A program made the position numbers and the translations under genes. DNA of 64,000 bases. Origin: Chytriomyces cf. hyalinus JEL632 (Eukaryota; Chytridiomycota; Chytridiomycetes; Chytridiales; Chytriomycetaceae). This document shows positions 1 to 12,023 of this stretch, one piece after another. The notes beneath the pieces are model-generated. The model was not told the DNA's origin, made no database searches, and was given only the letters and a program-made list of their open reading frames with translations. Location of the stretch: assembly GCA_025435555.1 (NCBI GenBank), contig JAIWWG010000116.1, positions 1-64,000 of the forward strand. The letters run 5' to 3'. Numbering within the stretch: the first letter of the stretch is position 1; the number at the start of each line of letters is the position of its first letter.

Positions 1-2801
1 GTTATCTGCTTGACTGCGGGATTCGGCGAGAGTGGCTGAGGACTTGATTCAGCAGACGATTGCATATCCCAAAAAGCGGCGGTAGATTTGTCGTTCGCCA
101 ATGTTGCCGCCGGTGAATTCGAGGTGGAAACATCGACAGCATTAAAATCGCTTGCGGGCTGAGGCGTAGCAGCTCCGCTGTTGATCTGAATGATTATGTC
201 GCCACTGCAGCCAGAGAGCCATCTCCAGCGTCATTCGACACAGTTATGCCGCTCATCAAACTCTCATTACTGCCAAATGTCTCTCCATCTGCACCCGAAA
301 GACTTCTGCTTGACCGATTGTTTTTTTGCAGCTTCAGTTTCAGTTTCGCAGCCATTTTGGCGTTTATCTGCTCCTTGATGGCACGAATTTGATCCTCCAA
401 CGCAGAGACGTTATTTGCGCCATTTGATACAACAGCCGCGACCGCAGGCGCAGCGGCTGATGTGAAAGTTTTCGCCTTGCCATTGCGTCCGTCATTTCCA
501 TCGTCACTCGATTCATCGTCATCGTCGCTCAAGTAAATCACGAAATTGTCGTAGTTCTTTTCGGGAATGAAGGGTGTCTGCTGAGCTGCCTGGGCCTGCG
601 CGTGATTTTGTGAATACCACGAATTTCCAGAGTTGTATGTGTGATTGCTGCGCATGTTCATTTCGGCCGCAGTGACACGATTGTTCATGTAGTTGTTACT
701 GCTGATAGGTACTGGTGCCCGCACAGGATACGATGGAACAGTTGCTGATCGGTGCATCATCTGAAACAGCGTAGACGCTCGTGCAGACGAGGGTGTTGGT
801 TGTTGCTGCTGCTGTGCGTCTCGTCTAAGCTTTTCGAGAAGCATTTGAGTTCTGAGGACTTCCACGTCCACCTGCTGTTGGATGGCCGCGTCATCTTCCA
901 ACGGTTCCAGTTCCTGCATGGTTTCGGGTGCGGTTGCAAGTGTTTGGCACAAAGACTCGGCGCTACTTGCAGCGTTTTCAACATTTTTGATTGTGGTGCG
1001 AGACTGTGCCCGATTCGATAAATTTGCCTCCGACACGCTCAAACTTGATCCACCAGCCCCATTTTTCGCGATCCTACGTAAAGGTGACGCAAACGTCTTG
1101 TCTGAATTAAACGGCGTTATTTTGCTGCGCCAGTTTTTGGCAAGTTCAGCAGCACGCTTCACTCCATTGGTTGCAAAACTTTGGCCTTCATCGTCATCAT
1201 CATCGTGGCTGCTGCTGCTTTCAAACTCGCTGTCATCATCATCACTAATCTCCATGTCACTGCTGGCAACTTCTTCCAATTTCGAAACAGCTCGGTTCGC
1301 CGGCGATGGTGATTTTGCACCAGAAAGAATGCTGCACTCGCTTTCTCCATCGCAACTGCTGCTGTTACCATCGTCTTTCGCGTTTCTAGAATCTGAATTT
1401 GGCGCGATCTGAGGAATGGCGGGTAAGCGCACTTGCGGGTTCGATTCATCCCAAGCCGAAGTGGAATTTTCTGCGGCTGCATTCGTTGCTGATGTTGAAG
1501 GCTTGGAAGACTTGGGTGTGGTAGACCGCTGTGACGCGCGCAGCATGGACCGTAGGCGATCGAGAACAGAAGAATCTGGTGCTGTAGATGGTATCAAGGT
1601 GACTGCAGCGGGTTCCAGAGAATTTTTGCGAGATGGAACAGCAGAGGGTGCTGTGGCGGAGGGGGATGCGGCGGGTTGCTTTTTATCAGCAGGAGAATCT
1701 GGATGTGAAAATCAAAGAAATAAAAGGCTTACAAGTTGAGGTAGACATGACACCGTAAGCCTTCATCAGTCCAGCTCTTTCCTTCGCACTCATGTCAGTA
1801 GAAGATCTGCGATTCATCCCAACCTTTGGGATGCTCAAATTCAACACTTGTTTGGGATGCGCAACAGGTGCTGTTTCAGGCAAACTAGAAAGAGAATTCC
1901 TCCTGCTTCCCGAATTGGCAGATTCGGCGTGGGATTGGTTCGTTGACTGCAACATGAGATCTGATTGTTTCTTTAAAAGAAGTTTTCGTTGCCGTTTCCG
2001 TTGCGCTTTCGACAGATTGACCAAATGCTTCACGTTGTGAATCACGGGTTTGATGATTTTCGGAACTGGGTTTTTCTTTTGGATTTTACTGCCAGATGCT
2101 GGTGCGTGTGTAGTTGTTGTTTGCATATTACTAGTACCAGGGGCTGATGGTATTGCCTGCGAGGAAGGGGCCAGGGATGGAGGAAGTTGAATGTGGTGGT
2201 TGGCAATCCACGAAGCAAAACCGGGGTCATCCATCAGACTTGACGATGCGGGGCGAGTGTGCTTTTCAGTGGGTGTGGTTGTTGTTTCTGCACGTGGATA
2301 GGCTTGCGAGTGCGAAGGCGGTGGTGGTGGTGCTGCTGCTGGGATGAACCACATGAGTCAACTCAGAAAATCATTGCGAGCCCAACAGATGTTACCTGGC
2401 GCAGAGACAGACTCGAAGGGCACAGGAGGCACGAACTGAGGCATTGAGAAATGCGGGAATTGCATTGGGTTGAACTGGAATTGGTTATACGCAATCATTG
2501 GATTGAAGGTATGGACGGGATGCAAATGCGACATGCTCGACATGTTTATGCTGCTCAGGCTTTCGAGACTACCCATGTTGAAGCCCCCGCCCATGGCGTT
2601 GGGAGGGAAGTACTGATGGCTCATGCCTTGAAGGGGAGGATACTGTGTTGCGGGCGAATACTGCGTTGTGGGCACTCCGTGGGTCGCAGCAGCCGCCTTC
2701 TTCTCCTTATTTTTCTTGCCTCCCGATCTGACTCTTCCAGTGCTGAGCCTTTTGGTCTGGTCGTCGCTTTCGACCAGTTCTCCCTCTTCCATCTCATGCA
2801 T
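1..2801 (-). CDS. acidic low-complexity nuclear-type protein, 3' part cut by the window edge
   Basis: Three exons are visible: 2801 to about 2397, about 2340 to 1748, and about 1689 to the left part of the window. They are joined by short introns with GTAACA and GTGTCA donors. The protein opens with an acidic MEEGELVESDD segment and a Lys-rich patch, then a Pro/Tyr/Met-rich stretch. A basic AQRKRQRKLLLKK segment follows, then Ser- and Asp-rich stretches, a short coiled coil with a Gln run (near 800-850), an acidic FVIYLSDDDDESSDD box (near 540) and a second helix EDQIRAIKEQINAKM. The EEGEL opening plus acidic box and helix recalls the N-terminal part of ZFC3H1/Red1 RNA-surveillance proteins, but no zinc finger is visible and the match is weak. 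The frame stops at 194 yet reopens to base 1, so another intron and more coding sequence to the left are likely. Confidence 0.6.
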
Positions 2802-2843
2802 TTTTACTGCGATTTAGATTTACGATCCGTGTTCATAAAATAC

Positions 2844-4079
2844 ATGGATGGAAGTCCCATCTTGAAGTATCCTTGGCAGAGCGTATCGGCACAAGCCATC
2901 TGTGACGCATTGCGACAGATCGTGGATTCACGTTGCGTCACAAGAGAGCAGATACGGGACTTACTCGCTGTCGCCATCGTGCAACTGCAGACCCATAGCG
3001 ACGATCCATACCCTCTGATCCACACATGCGAGGTGCTCGAGATTATCCGACTGCTACTCACGAAATTTGCTGAGTATATAAATGAGGCATTCGAGAGTGT
3101 GGATGCTGTGCGAACCGAAGTCGTGGAAATCTTGGAATCCTTGGACGGGGTTCTTGAGACGTTACAGCACGCAAATACGCACCTTCATGTGCGTGCTAAA
3201 TCGGCGTGTTTGCGAGCGACGGTGGCTGCAGTTTCAAACTCAAAAGACACGTCCATCCTGCGGCGATTCAAAGCCGCTCTCGAACTATGGGACTGTGCTA
3301 CTGCCGCCGAGAAGTGTGACCAGGTTCTGGTCCCTTTGCATCTGCAAGATGTCGCTTCCTCCTCATCGCAAACAACACTCGAAGAGTACCTGGCCATGCC
3401 CGACTCGGACTATTCTGTTGCACTCAAATACTTGAAGCAAGCGGCTGGAAGGGCATCAATTGACGTGCATGCATTCATGCAATCGCACATACCAGAACAC
3501 GCAAGCTTGTTCAACGCAACCTTTTCAAACTGCACATCTTACACCCGTCTCGAAAAGGACGCGCTCTTTGCCAAGTTGTTGGACCGACTACGCATCAAAT
3601 GTAGCGCCTCCACATGCTCGTCAGATATTATGTCTCCTGACACCAAATTGAAGCTGTGTTCGCAGTGTCGCAGCACGCGATACTGCTCCAGTGCATGCCA
3701 GCAATACTCTTGGAAACATGAACTCCACAGTACATTCTGCCGGCCTTATAAGGTGCATGAAGTGGGTGACATCGTTCAAATTGACTCTGGGATTCATGAG
3801 GTGCGGATAGTCGTTGATGCTACGTCTGTGGTTCTTTGCTTGCTTGGAGACACAGTTCGGCATGTTGTCGTTGACAATGACTCTGAGATGGCGCGACTTG
3901 TGAGTGTACAAGAGCGGGAATGGGTGATCAAAACTGCATTGGATGAATGGATACGGTGCGCAACACATTTGGATGTAGATGAACTTGACAGGATAAGGAA
4001 GGAGACTCGGGGATTAGACGCCGAACAAGCTGATGAGTACTACCGAAGAAATATGATGGATGCTCTAGAAAGCGTGTGA
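2844..4079 (+). CDS. MYND-type zinc finger protein
   Basis: A single-exon protein of about 411 residues. The first 250 residues are helical, without a recognised domain. Residues about 253-295 form a MYND zinc finger: a CSASTC pair, the CSQC pair, RYCSSACQ and a closing HELHSTFC, giving the C-C-C-C-C-C-H-C ligand order of the family. MYND fingers bind proline-rich peptides in partner proteins, often in transcription or chromatin complexes. The C-terminal 110 residues contain a small beta-rich segment of the kind seen after MYND in uncharacterised fungal proteins. An in-frame ATG at 2796 overlaps the start of the divergent neighbour, so I prefer the ATG at 2844, which leaves a very short shared promoter. 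The role of the gene beyond the finger is unknown. Confidence 0.8.
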   Translation: MDGSPILKYPWQSVSAQAICDALRQIVDSRCVTREQIRDLLAVAIVQLQTHSDDPYPLIHTCEVLEIIRLLLTKFAEYINEAFESVDAVRTEVVEILESLDGVLETLQHANTHLHVRAKSACLRATVAAVSNSKDTSILRRFKAALELWDCATAAEKCDQVLVPLHLQDVASSSSQTTLEEYLAMPDSDYSVALKYLKQAAGRASIDVHAFMQSHIPEHASLFNATFSNCTSYTRLEKDALFAKLLDRLRIKCSASTCSSDIMSPDTKLKLCSQCRSTRYCSSACQQYSWKHELHSTFCRPYKVHEVGDIVQIDSGIHEVRIVVDATSVVLCLLGDTVRHVVVDNDSEMARLVSVQEREWVIKTALDEWIRCATHLDVDELDRIRKETRGLDAEQADEYYRRNMMDALESV

Positions 4080-4293
4080 ATAAATAGAATGATTTTTTAC
4101 ATTTGTTGTTGGCGCACATGACGTGTCTTGTCTTTCGATTCAGCTGAGCCAAATTTCACACGCCGACAGTAACTTCTGACCACTAGTAAGATTCTTCAAA
4201 GTCTGCTTGGACCCTCTCGATGTTGTTGAATGTCCTCATGAGCAAAGTGAAGGAAAATCGGACCTATTCAAAAAAATTACGCTCCAGACAAAA

Positions 4294-5402
4294 ATGAAAT
4301 CCACCCACACACTCCCCCACACAGCACCTCGCAGATCCGAAAGGTTCCGGCAGCAAAGACTCGAAAATGTAACATCTGCTGCGATACCTCCCCGTCTTAT
4401 TCTTTTGGGGGCTCCTGGAATATCCGAATATTGTTTGCGGCTGCTTGACGCATGCGACTTGTCGGCTTGAGTTCTGTGGAGCGCTTGGGAATCATCATCG
4501 TCGTAGCAGCAGCCTTGCCTCTCGAGCCCTGCTGAGGATCTTTTGTGGTGAAACGCGCGATGTGTTGCTGGATTTCCGACTCTTCACCACCACCAAACTT
4601 TCACTTGACCTTTGCGCACGTCTCCGCTTATTAGTCAGATTCAAATATTCTCGTACCCTCGTTTTGCGACGTGTTTCCTTTCCGTTTTACTTTTTCTCTT
4701 TTCTAACATCCATCTTTTGACACAACAGACGCAGCCATCCGTCAAACCCGAAACATCAACCGCAATGTCCGAATCAAAAACACGTTACGCAGAAGACACA
4801 TTGAGCATCACAGTCTCGGAAAAACGAGTCAAACTATCCATCAAAGTGAACGAAGAAGCTGCGGTGGAAATGCCTGCCATTCTGTTTGAAGGTATGCGTC
4901 AGTCACTTGAAGTCTCTGCGCGGCTGCCATTTTCATTTATTTTGACTTTCGCCTCGTTTATCTGCTTCCCTGCCATTTTTTGTTTCAAACAGACAATTCC
5001 AACAACTTGGATCTGCTGATGGATGTGGCCGAATCGAAAATTTTGCCTCTGGAAAATTCGGATGAAACGACCGCAGATGTGGATCCACTGCCATTTTTCT
5101 TCCGGCGAGTATACAAACCATCGCCACTGTTCATGAGTGTGCTCATGGACGAGACGCTGATAACTAGAAGCACAGAGGTGCTCAGCACAAATGCCTGTCT
5201 GAAACGGTTTCAACCCCCCCACACTTTTTCACCTTTTCAATCAATATCACTCATCGGTAACACGTCACAGTGCTGAGTCTCGATAAATGCCACAAGACCG
5301 AGATTTGGAAGTCAGAGCACTCCCGGGGTTTTGGAGGCGGATTTGGCCAGATTCGCTGCGGAGTTGGAGGAGAGTCTCTTTTCAGAGATGGACATGGACT
5401 AG
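4294..5402 (+). pseudogene. first copy of a tandem-duplicated unknown gene, 3' end damaged
   Basis: This copy aligns exon by exon with the intact gene at 5680-6879. Exon 1 (4294-4368) encodes the short basic motif APRRSERFRQQRL, followed by an intron of about 360 bases ending in CACAACAG. Exon 2 is 4729-4891 and exon 3 is 4993-5206, all in matching phase. The last exon is damaged. The conserved IWKSEH segment and the acidic C-terminus ending in FSEMDMD (stop 5400-5402) lie in different frames. About 60 bases present in the sister copy are missing between them. The consensus acceptor also leads quickly to a stop. No known domain is recognised. The protein may still be made in shortened form. 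Confidence 0.6.
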
Positions 5403-5679
5403 ATAGAGGAGGACAGTGAGGACAGTTGACGATATATTGATTTTTTGGACGTTTCTTTCCGTATTTTCCCATTCCTTTCTTTCGAGCTATTTATACGCAT
5501 TTCTGAAACCACTCACAGAGTAAATAAAATACATGCGCTGAAACGATAATTGAAAGCATTTAGTCTTCATAGCCCTTCTACCGACCGATACGGTACTTTG
5601 AAGTATATGGGCCCTCTCGCTCATGAAAGTTCTCGACGGAAATCCGGACCGTCGAAAAATCTTCGCGCAGTCAGAAGAA

Positions 5680-6879
5680 ATGCGATTCAGCCACGGAACA
5701 AACAGTATCTCATACGCAGCCCCTCGCCGATCTGAAAGACTCAGACAGCGGCGACTCGCAAAGGTAAGATCGGCTGCGAAACCTCCTCGTCTTATTCTGG
5801 TGCGGGGCTACTGGAATATCTGGGTATTGTCTGGGGCTGTTTGACGCGGGCGGCTTGTCGGCTGTTTGGAGCGCTGCAGATATCACAGCATAGAAGTGTC
5901 AGTGATAGTACGCTCGATACCTGCTCAAAGATGTATAGTCGGGAAACGCGCGATTTGTTGCTGGATGTCCCCATTTTCGACTCACCTCCCACCAAACCTC
6001 GTGCACCACCTCAGCTCGTTACTCAGACTCACATCTGTCGCGCAGCTTTGCTGTTTGAGACGCGTTTCCTCCTGCCTTTACTTTCTCCCTTTTTCCGCAC
6101 TATTTCTGACTGATCGTTTGACACAGGAAACACAAATACCCAACACGTCGGAGTCGACGACAGCAGTGACGGGATCCAAAAGGCGCTGCGAAGAAGATCC
6201 AGTCGTCGCCAAAATCTCGCTTAGAAGAATCAAACTCATCTTTAAAGCGGAGGAGCCTGTAGTGAACGACGGCACCGTGTTGGAAGGTAAAAACTTTGGT
6301 CACTTAGACCCCACAATGTAACTGCGCATTTTTTTTTTTCTTGCGCCTCGTTAACTCTTGTTTTTACACTTTTTGTTTCAGCAGAAAATACCAGCGATTT
6401 GGAGAGGTCAGTGGACATGGCTCAATGGGAAATTTTGCCACAACAAATTTCTGTCGCTGTGGATGAAACGGCCGCCGATCTGATGGACGTGGACCTTAAC
6501 CCGCTGCCAATATTCCGCCGTCTAGAATATAGGCCTTCGCGGCTCTCCATGAGTGTGTTCATGGATGAAGCACAAGAAACCCAACACACAGCGGTGCTCA
6601 ACACAAACGCCTGCCGCGCAGGTTTCTACCTCAGCATTTTCCATTTTTCAATCAATTCACTTATCTTTGAAATACGTCACAGAGTCAAGTCTTGACAAGA
6701 GACATTTGACGCGTAAGTGTGGAATCTGGAAGTCTGAGCATCTGCGGCAGCTGAGGCGATATGGACAGCGAGAGGCGGAGAGGATCCTGGACATGCGAAT
6801 AGAGACGGAACGGGATACAGTGGAGGCAGAGGAGGCGGCGTTAAAGGACACTTTATTTGCGGATATGGACGAGGATTAG
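5680..6879 (+). CDS. unknown protein, intact copy of the tandem pair
   Basis: Four exons (5680-5763, 6127-6286, 6385-6621, 6683-6879) join in frame to about 225 residues. All introns are GT-AG, and exon 3 has a CAGCAG tandem acceptor that would add one alanine. The N-terminus carries a basic APRRSERLRQRRL motif. The middle is acidic, with a conserved LPIFRRLEYRPS/LSMSVFMDE segment shared with the first copy. The C-terminus is a charged helix ending in acidic residues. The basic motif could be a nuclear-targeting or DNA/RNA-contact element, but this is a guess. I do not recognise the family. The ATG at 5680 is chosen because exon 1 then matches the first copy; an upstream in-frame ATG at 5623 is possible. 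Confidence 0.7.
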
Positions 6880-7080
6880 ACGAACAGACACTTTTTTCTG
6901 CTTTTTTTGGAACAACTTTACTTCTTTATTGAGTAACAATAATACAGGCGCTCATTACTGAGCTATCATTCAAGAACATCAACGACACTTGCACGAAGAA
7001 TACGCGTTTTTATTGTTTTACTCATATGGTTGCAAAACACAACAAAATAAACAAGGTTTAGGAAAGTTCCAGAATATAAA

Positions 7081-9065
7081 TTAAAGAGCCACTGGCATCT
7101 CGGTACCCTTTGGCAGCCTGTCCTTCTTGACAAAGAACGAACTAACACATGCTGCCAGAGCAGCACCCATCGGCAGCCAAAACAGTACCGACAACGTCTG
7201 CAAGTACCCGTGAATTAAGGCCTGCTGCAGCACACTGCCACTCTCGATAATAGCAGGGTTATGCAGACTAGATGGGTCCAAGAAAACAATCTGCGGAGGC
7301 ACTCCGTCTGGGAGCGTCAACGTAGCGTTATACGAGATCAAACTAGCGGCAATATTCGAAGCGAGGTTGTTGTTGAAAATTGCCGACGAGATTGCGACTC
7401 CAATCACGGCACCAATAGTTTGGGTAAAGTTGTTTGTAGAGGTGGAAGCGGCAAGAAGTTCTGGCTTGACACAAATTTGTGCAGAGACAATGCAGATTTG
7501 GAAGAGACATCCAATACCGGCACCGCCAATAAGGAGGTAGATAATCTGCTGCCATGCTGGTGCGTCTTCTTTCATGGTGGTGAGCAGTCCAGAGGCAATG
7601 GCGATCAGGGCTCCACCAATGGGCATGAATGGGTAGAACCATCCTGTGCCTGAGGCAACACCTCCAGCAACAATGGAAAATACGACCATTCCCATGAGCA
7701 GTGGGATTGTGTGGACACCGGCTTGAGTAGCAGTGGCTGTTATCGAACGAAAGGTCAGAAACAAAGTTACGCATAAACTTCAAATTTCGATTCAAAAAAC
7801 TCACATCCAAGCACGATTTGGAACCAAATGGGAGAGTAAAAGATTAACACAAAGTAGCAAGCTCCACAGAAGAAGGCCGTAATGTACGTTGCGACGGCAT
7901 ACGTGTTTCTAAAGAGTTCGAACGACAGCACAGGGTACGTGGCAACCCATCCCTCAATGTAGATAAAGATGGCTGCAAGAACTGCGCCAACAATGAGAAG
8001 CGAAATGCAGGTGGCCGAGTTCCAGGCAAACTGCGAGCCTCCTCCCTGAATGGCAATGAGCAAGCACACCACGGATGAGACGAGGAAGAAGGTTCCGATC
8101 CAGTCAATGCGCTTGAGTTTGTCCATCAGCGACAGTTCAGATTTGACACCCGGCTTGAGGAAAGCAATGACGGCAGCGACAGCAACGCATCCGATCGGCA
8201 AGTTGATGTAAAAGACCCATCTCCAAGAAATGTGGTCGACAAAGACTCCACCGACTAGGGGTCCACAGATGGATGCAACACCAAACACGGCTCCGATAAG
8301 TCCAAGGTACTTTCCACGATCCCGCGAAGTTGTGCAATCTGCGATAATGATCATGGCAACTCCAAAGATTCCACTACCACCGACACCTTGGATGGCACGA
8401 GCAGCAATCAGCAGGTTCCTGTTGTCGAAAGGTCAGCTTTTCTGTCGAGCTCCATCGGTTCAAGAAATCTTACATTGAGTTGGCAGCACCACACATGAGC
8501 GAACCAATCTGGAAGATTCCAATGGCTAGTAGGAAAGTAGGTTTGCGTCCAAAGACATCAGCGAGTTGTCCTATCGAGAAAGCAAGAGTTAACTGACAAC
8601 GCCGGGCATCTTCGGACCTTTGCTCGACTCACCATACATAGGGATGAAGGACGTGGCCGTCAGGAAGAATGCGGTTCCGATCCAGTTGATCTTGTCCAAA
8701 CTGTTGAACTCGGAAGCGACAGCTTGAAGCGCTACTGCAACGATGGTCTGATCATTTTTCGTTTTTAGTTTTTTTTGGGCATTAGTCATGTTTGGCTTGG
8801 CATCAAAACAACGGGCACAAACCTGGTCCAAACTGGCAAGGAACACACTGAATGCGAGTCCGACAAAGACCAGCACAAACTCGACTGTGGTAAGGATGAC
8901 AGCTGGCTTCTCCTCGCCCGTCTTCTCGTCTTGAATCATGAAGTTGCTGGATTCGGAGTCGGTGGGAAGGACTGCAAGTGTGGCATCTGCAGTGAGGAAC
9001 TGCTGCGATTCGAGGTCCTTGTGAGCAGTAGCTGCATGGGCACCGGGTACTGCTGAGTCTGTCAT
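7081..9065 (-). CDS. MFS drug:H+ antiporter, DHA2 (14-helix) type
   Basis: Five exons run 9065-8823, 8747-8633, 8570-8474, 8419-7805 and 7736-7081. The protein has a cytosolic N-tail of about 55 residues and a first helix ending in the SLDQ motif. The loop 2-3 signature reads QLADVFGRKPTF, followed by AARAIQGVGGSGIFG and the motif C region with GPLVGGVF. Further hydrophobic helices follow. Fourteen-helix MFS proteins of this kind export toxic organic compounds or siderophore-like molecules across the plasma membrane in exchange for protons; the substrate cannot be read from sequence. A single extra base at about 8400, inside the conserved AARAIQG segment, breaks the frame. As the rest is well preserved, I take this as a probable sequence error rather than a dead gene. 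Confidence 0.85.
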
Positions 9066-9264
9066 TTTTTGAGGATGGTTTATTGATGCGACAGACAGGG
9101 TTGACGGCCGTTCTTTTTATATTCTTGGGAAAATGCCCATTTCCATTTTGCAGTTGCGTCAATCGAAAAATGATTCGAAAGCATTTGTGGACGAGTAACA
9201 AACATGTTGGCGCTTATTTGATTCATTTCAAATCATTTGTTTACCACTTGGGCACAAATCCCTC

Positions 9265-10505
9265 AAATGCTATCAGTGTCTTCTTGTGCCAAGGGAATAG
9301 CTTTTCAGGCTATTTCCTTGATTCGATATTCCAAGTGCCATGTTTGAATGTTTCTCGCAACATGATCATCTCCGAAAGTCCACCGACTTGCAACGCCAGC
9401 GGCGAATTTATTGGAATGGATGACACGCAGCTGAATCCAATCGTTCCTCCAGACTCCGACCGTGTCACTGGAACAACCGCCCAGTCTCCAATCGAATGTC
9501 GCACCCAATCAGGGCGAAACATCATTTCCAACTGAAAGTGGGACCCTCATACTTCGTAGGAACCGATCCTCTGCCGCAATACCTGATTTCACGTCCGATC
9601 TCATCGCGTCGGAAGCGCTGGAACTCAACCAGAACTTGTTCGTTGGCGGGGTTCGAGATTCAATCCCCTCGCTTGTAAACCTCACGTCTCTGACGATGCA
9701 GCGCAACGAGCTTTGTGGTCGGTTGCCGTCGGAAATTGGACTTTTAACTTCTCTCGTGTTTCTGAACCTCAGCCACAATCATTTCTCTGGAGAAATTCCC
9801 GACACTATTCGAAACCTTCGCAAGTTACATCTGTTAGATCTCAGTCATAATCAATTCTCTGGCGAGATTCCACCTGAAATTTTCATGCTTTCAAACGTCC
9901 ACGAGGTTCATTTAAACAACAACAGCCTTGTCGGTCAACTGCATCCAAATATTGAACCTTTGACCAAGTTGTACACGTTGAACCTCAGCCACAATCAATT
10001 GACTGGGCCCGTGCCGGAAAATATTTTGCGGGGGTCCTTTTGGTCGCTAAAACTGAGTCACAATCAACTGTCGGGTCCGCTACCGAAATTTGGAGAATGG
10101 AGGTACATTCGAACCTTGGACTTGGACCACAATCGATTCTCTGGTCACTTGCCGAGGAAGACGGAAGTCCCATGGCTTCTGAAGAATGTGGATTTCAGCC
10201 ACAATCAGTTGTCAGGCCCTATTTCTGAATTCATATCATCTTGTAGATTCAGCCAAGGCTTGAATCTAAGCAACAATCGCTTCAACGGAACTCCTCCCTG
10301 TGGGTTGCTCCAAAACCTGCTGGAAATCGAGACGCTCGATTTGAGCAACAATCAATTGAGCGGGTCGATTCCCAAGGGTTTTGCTGGTAGTGGCAAGTTG
10401 GAGCTGCTGGATCTGAGAGGAAACCAGTTTAAAGGGGATCTACCGGTGTTGAGCGTGATTCCGCGGAGGCCTGACTTAGCTTTGATGTTTTTTTTGAATT
10501 CTTAG
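9265..10505 (+). pseudogene. truncated leucine-rich repeat gene, F-box missing
   Basis: This stretch is homologous to the LRR part of the F-box gene at 45636-47750. The first similarity (9265-9430) matches that gene near 46415-46570, including a shared IISE-PPTCN segment. Similarity is then lost and returns in a different frame from about 9600. From there a clean run of plant-type repeats (LxLSHNxFSGEIP pattern) extends to the stop at 10503-10505. The F-box, the first repeats and a middle segment are absent, and the frame changes near 9430-9560. The open part from 9462 could still give a secretion-signal-free LRR protein of about 347 residues. The 5' end abuts the promoter of the MFS gene, so the copy looks like a fragment inserted or left by duplication. 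Confidence 0.65.
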
Positions 10506-10805
10506 TTGTTGCTGTTGTGGTTACGTTTTAGTTGATAAGGTTCATTTGTTGGGAAAAGAAAAGCGACTCCCGGCCATTGTATGGTACTGGTAAACGTACT
10601 GAGAAATGTGAATAAAGAGCTTTCTGAAATTGGGATCAAGTTATGTTGAGTCGCTAGCGCTGATTTAAACTTCATTGAAGGTGGTTTGGCGAGATTTTGA
10701 AATGGCTGTTCCGTCTTATGGGAGGTACAACGTTGTTTCGATAGCCTTTTACATCCGAGGCGCTCGGGCACACATACCTCAAATCAAAACAAAATCCTTT
10801 TTTGT

Positions 10806-12023
10806 TTACTTCAAATTCCATATCCCTGCTTTCATCCGTTTCTTCTCAGCCTCTTCCCTGCGATGCACCGTCTGCCTCACACTACGAGGCAGCACATCGT
10901 AGCACTTTTTACACACCGGCTTCGCATCCCATGATACGAATTTGCTGTTGACAAGCGACCCGAAACACGTGTGGCAGAAGAAATGGTCCTCGCACCATTT
11001 GCGACCCATGGCAGTCACAACTGTTTTTGTATATCAGCTGTGGTTCGTGTGCGGGAATGGGAATTTTTGTTACCGCGCCCTGTCGAAACATCGTTGCAAT
11101 GCCCGCAGATGGACCCCATCCATTGGTTGTAGTGCACTTCGCAGTACGGATCCCCTTTGATTTCCCAGAATGAAGATGTTGGAAACGGTGTTTCACATTT
11201 TGTGCAAACAAAGCACTGAAAGACTTGGCGAGTTAACGCCAATACGGGACCATCGAAATGTAAGTACCTCCAGGTGATAAATGCCACCGAGAGCCACCAT
11301 GTTCCGCTCTGTTCGAACTGTTTTCGCGCATTTTTTGCATGTTCCTTTTCCCCCGCTTTCGGCATGGGCGGGACAGACAAGGCGACCGTCCAGTTCCTTG
11401 CACTTGGCATCCAACGCGCAACCTGGTTACCAAGTGATAAGATGACACTATATACTTATCGCACGCGTTCCTCTCACCACAAACAAAGCAATCAAAGTGA
11501 CTGGCATGTACTGTTTGGTTCTTGAAGACTGTCATTTCATTCGCAGGATCCTGGATAGGTCTGTTACATTTCGCGCACTCGGGTTTCGCAGAATCCTTTG
11601 CGGCCAAGCTCTTCATTTTTGTGTTGCACGCGATGCAGAACGCGTGAGAGTGCCGAGCAACAAATGACGCTGTCGCAAGCTGGACCCCGCAGGAGGCGCA
11701 CGTAAAGTGTGATTCGTGCCACGTCTTTCCAAGGCCGGAGATGACCTTTCCTTCATGTGAAATTGGAAGTGAGTGCAAAGTTAAGAGAGATCGAGACATC
11801 GAAAGGGGTTACCATGGATCACTTCTCCGCAAGAACCATATGCGCATCGTTGTCCATGCAACAGAAAGTAGTCTTCTCGGCACAGAAACGAGCCCTTCAC
11901 TTCATAAAACTCTTTCCCGAGAGGTTCGAGACAACAAGTACAACATGCGCATTCGTAGTGCACTGTGGCGGTGCTGTCACCGGCTGGGTCGAGTGGTTCG
12001 TTGCATACTTGACAATTTTGCAT
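10806..12023 (-). CDS. five-LIM-domain protein, PINCH (LIMS) homologue
   Basis: Exons run 12023-11813, 11749-11478, 11422-11268, about 11219-11096 and about 11032-10806, all joined by GT-AG introns in phase. They encode five consecutive LIM zinc-finger domains and almost nothing else. This is the architecture of PINCH, the adaptor that links integrin-linked kinase to parvin at cell-matrix adhesions. The last LIM ends in KPVCKKCY followed by a short basic helix, exactly as in animal PINCH. The junction VVTAMGRKWC in LIM5 and the HYNQ motif before it also match. All paired Cys/His ligands can be followed through the exons. The ATG at 12023 lies just before the first CxxC pair. Fungal LIM proteins such as paxillin-like Pxl1 have fewer LIMs, so PINCH is the better name. 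The function in an organism without obvious integrins in this window is open. Confidence 0.8.

Noticed and set aside
9650-9670. GGTTCGAGATTC resembling a tRNA B box
   Set aside because: It lies in LRR coding similarity and no cloverleaf or A box could be drawn around it.
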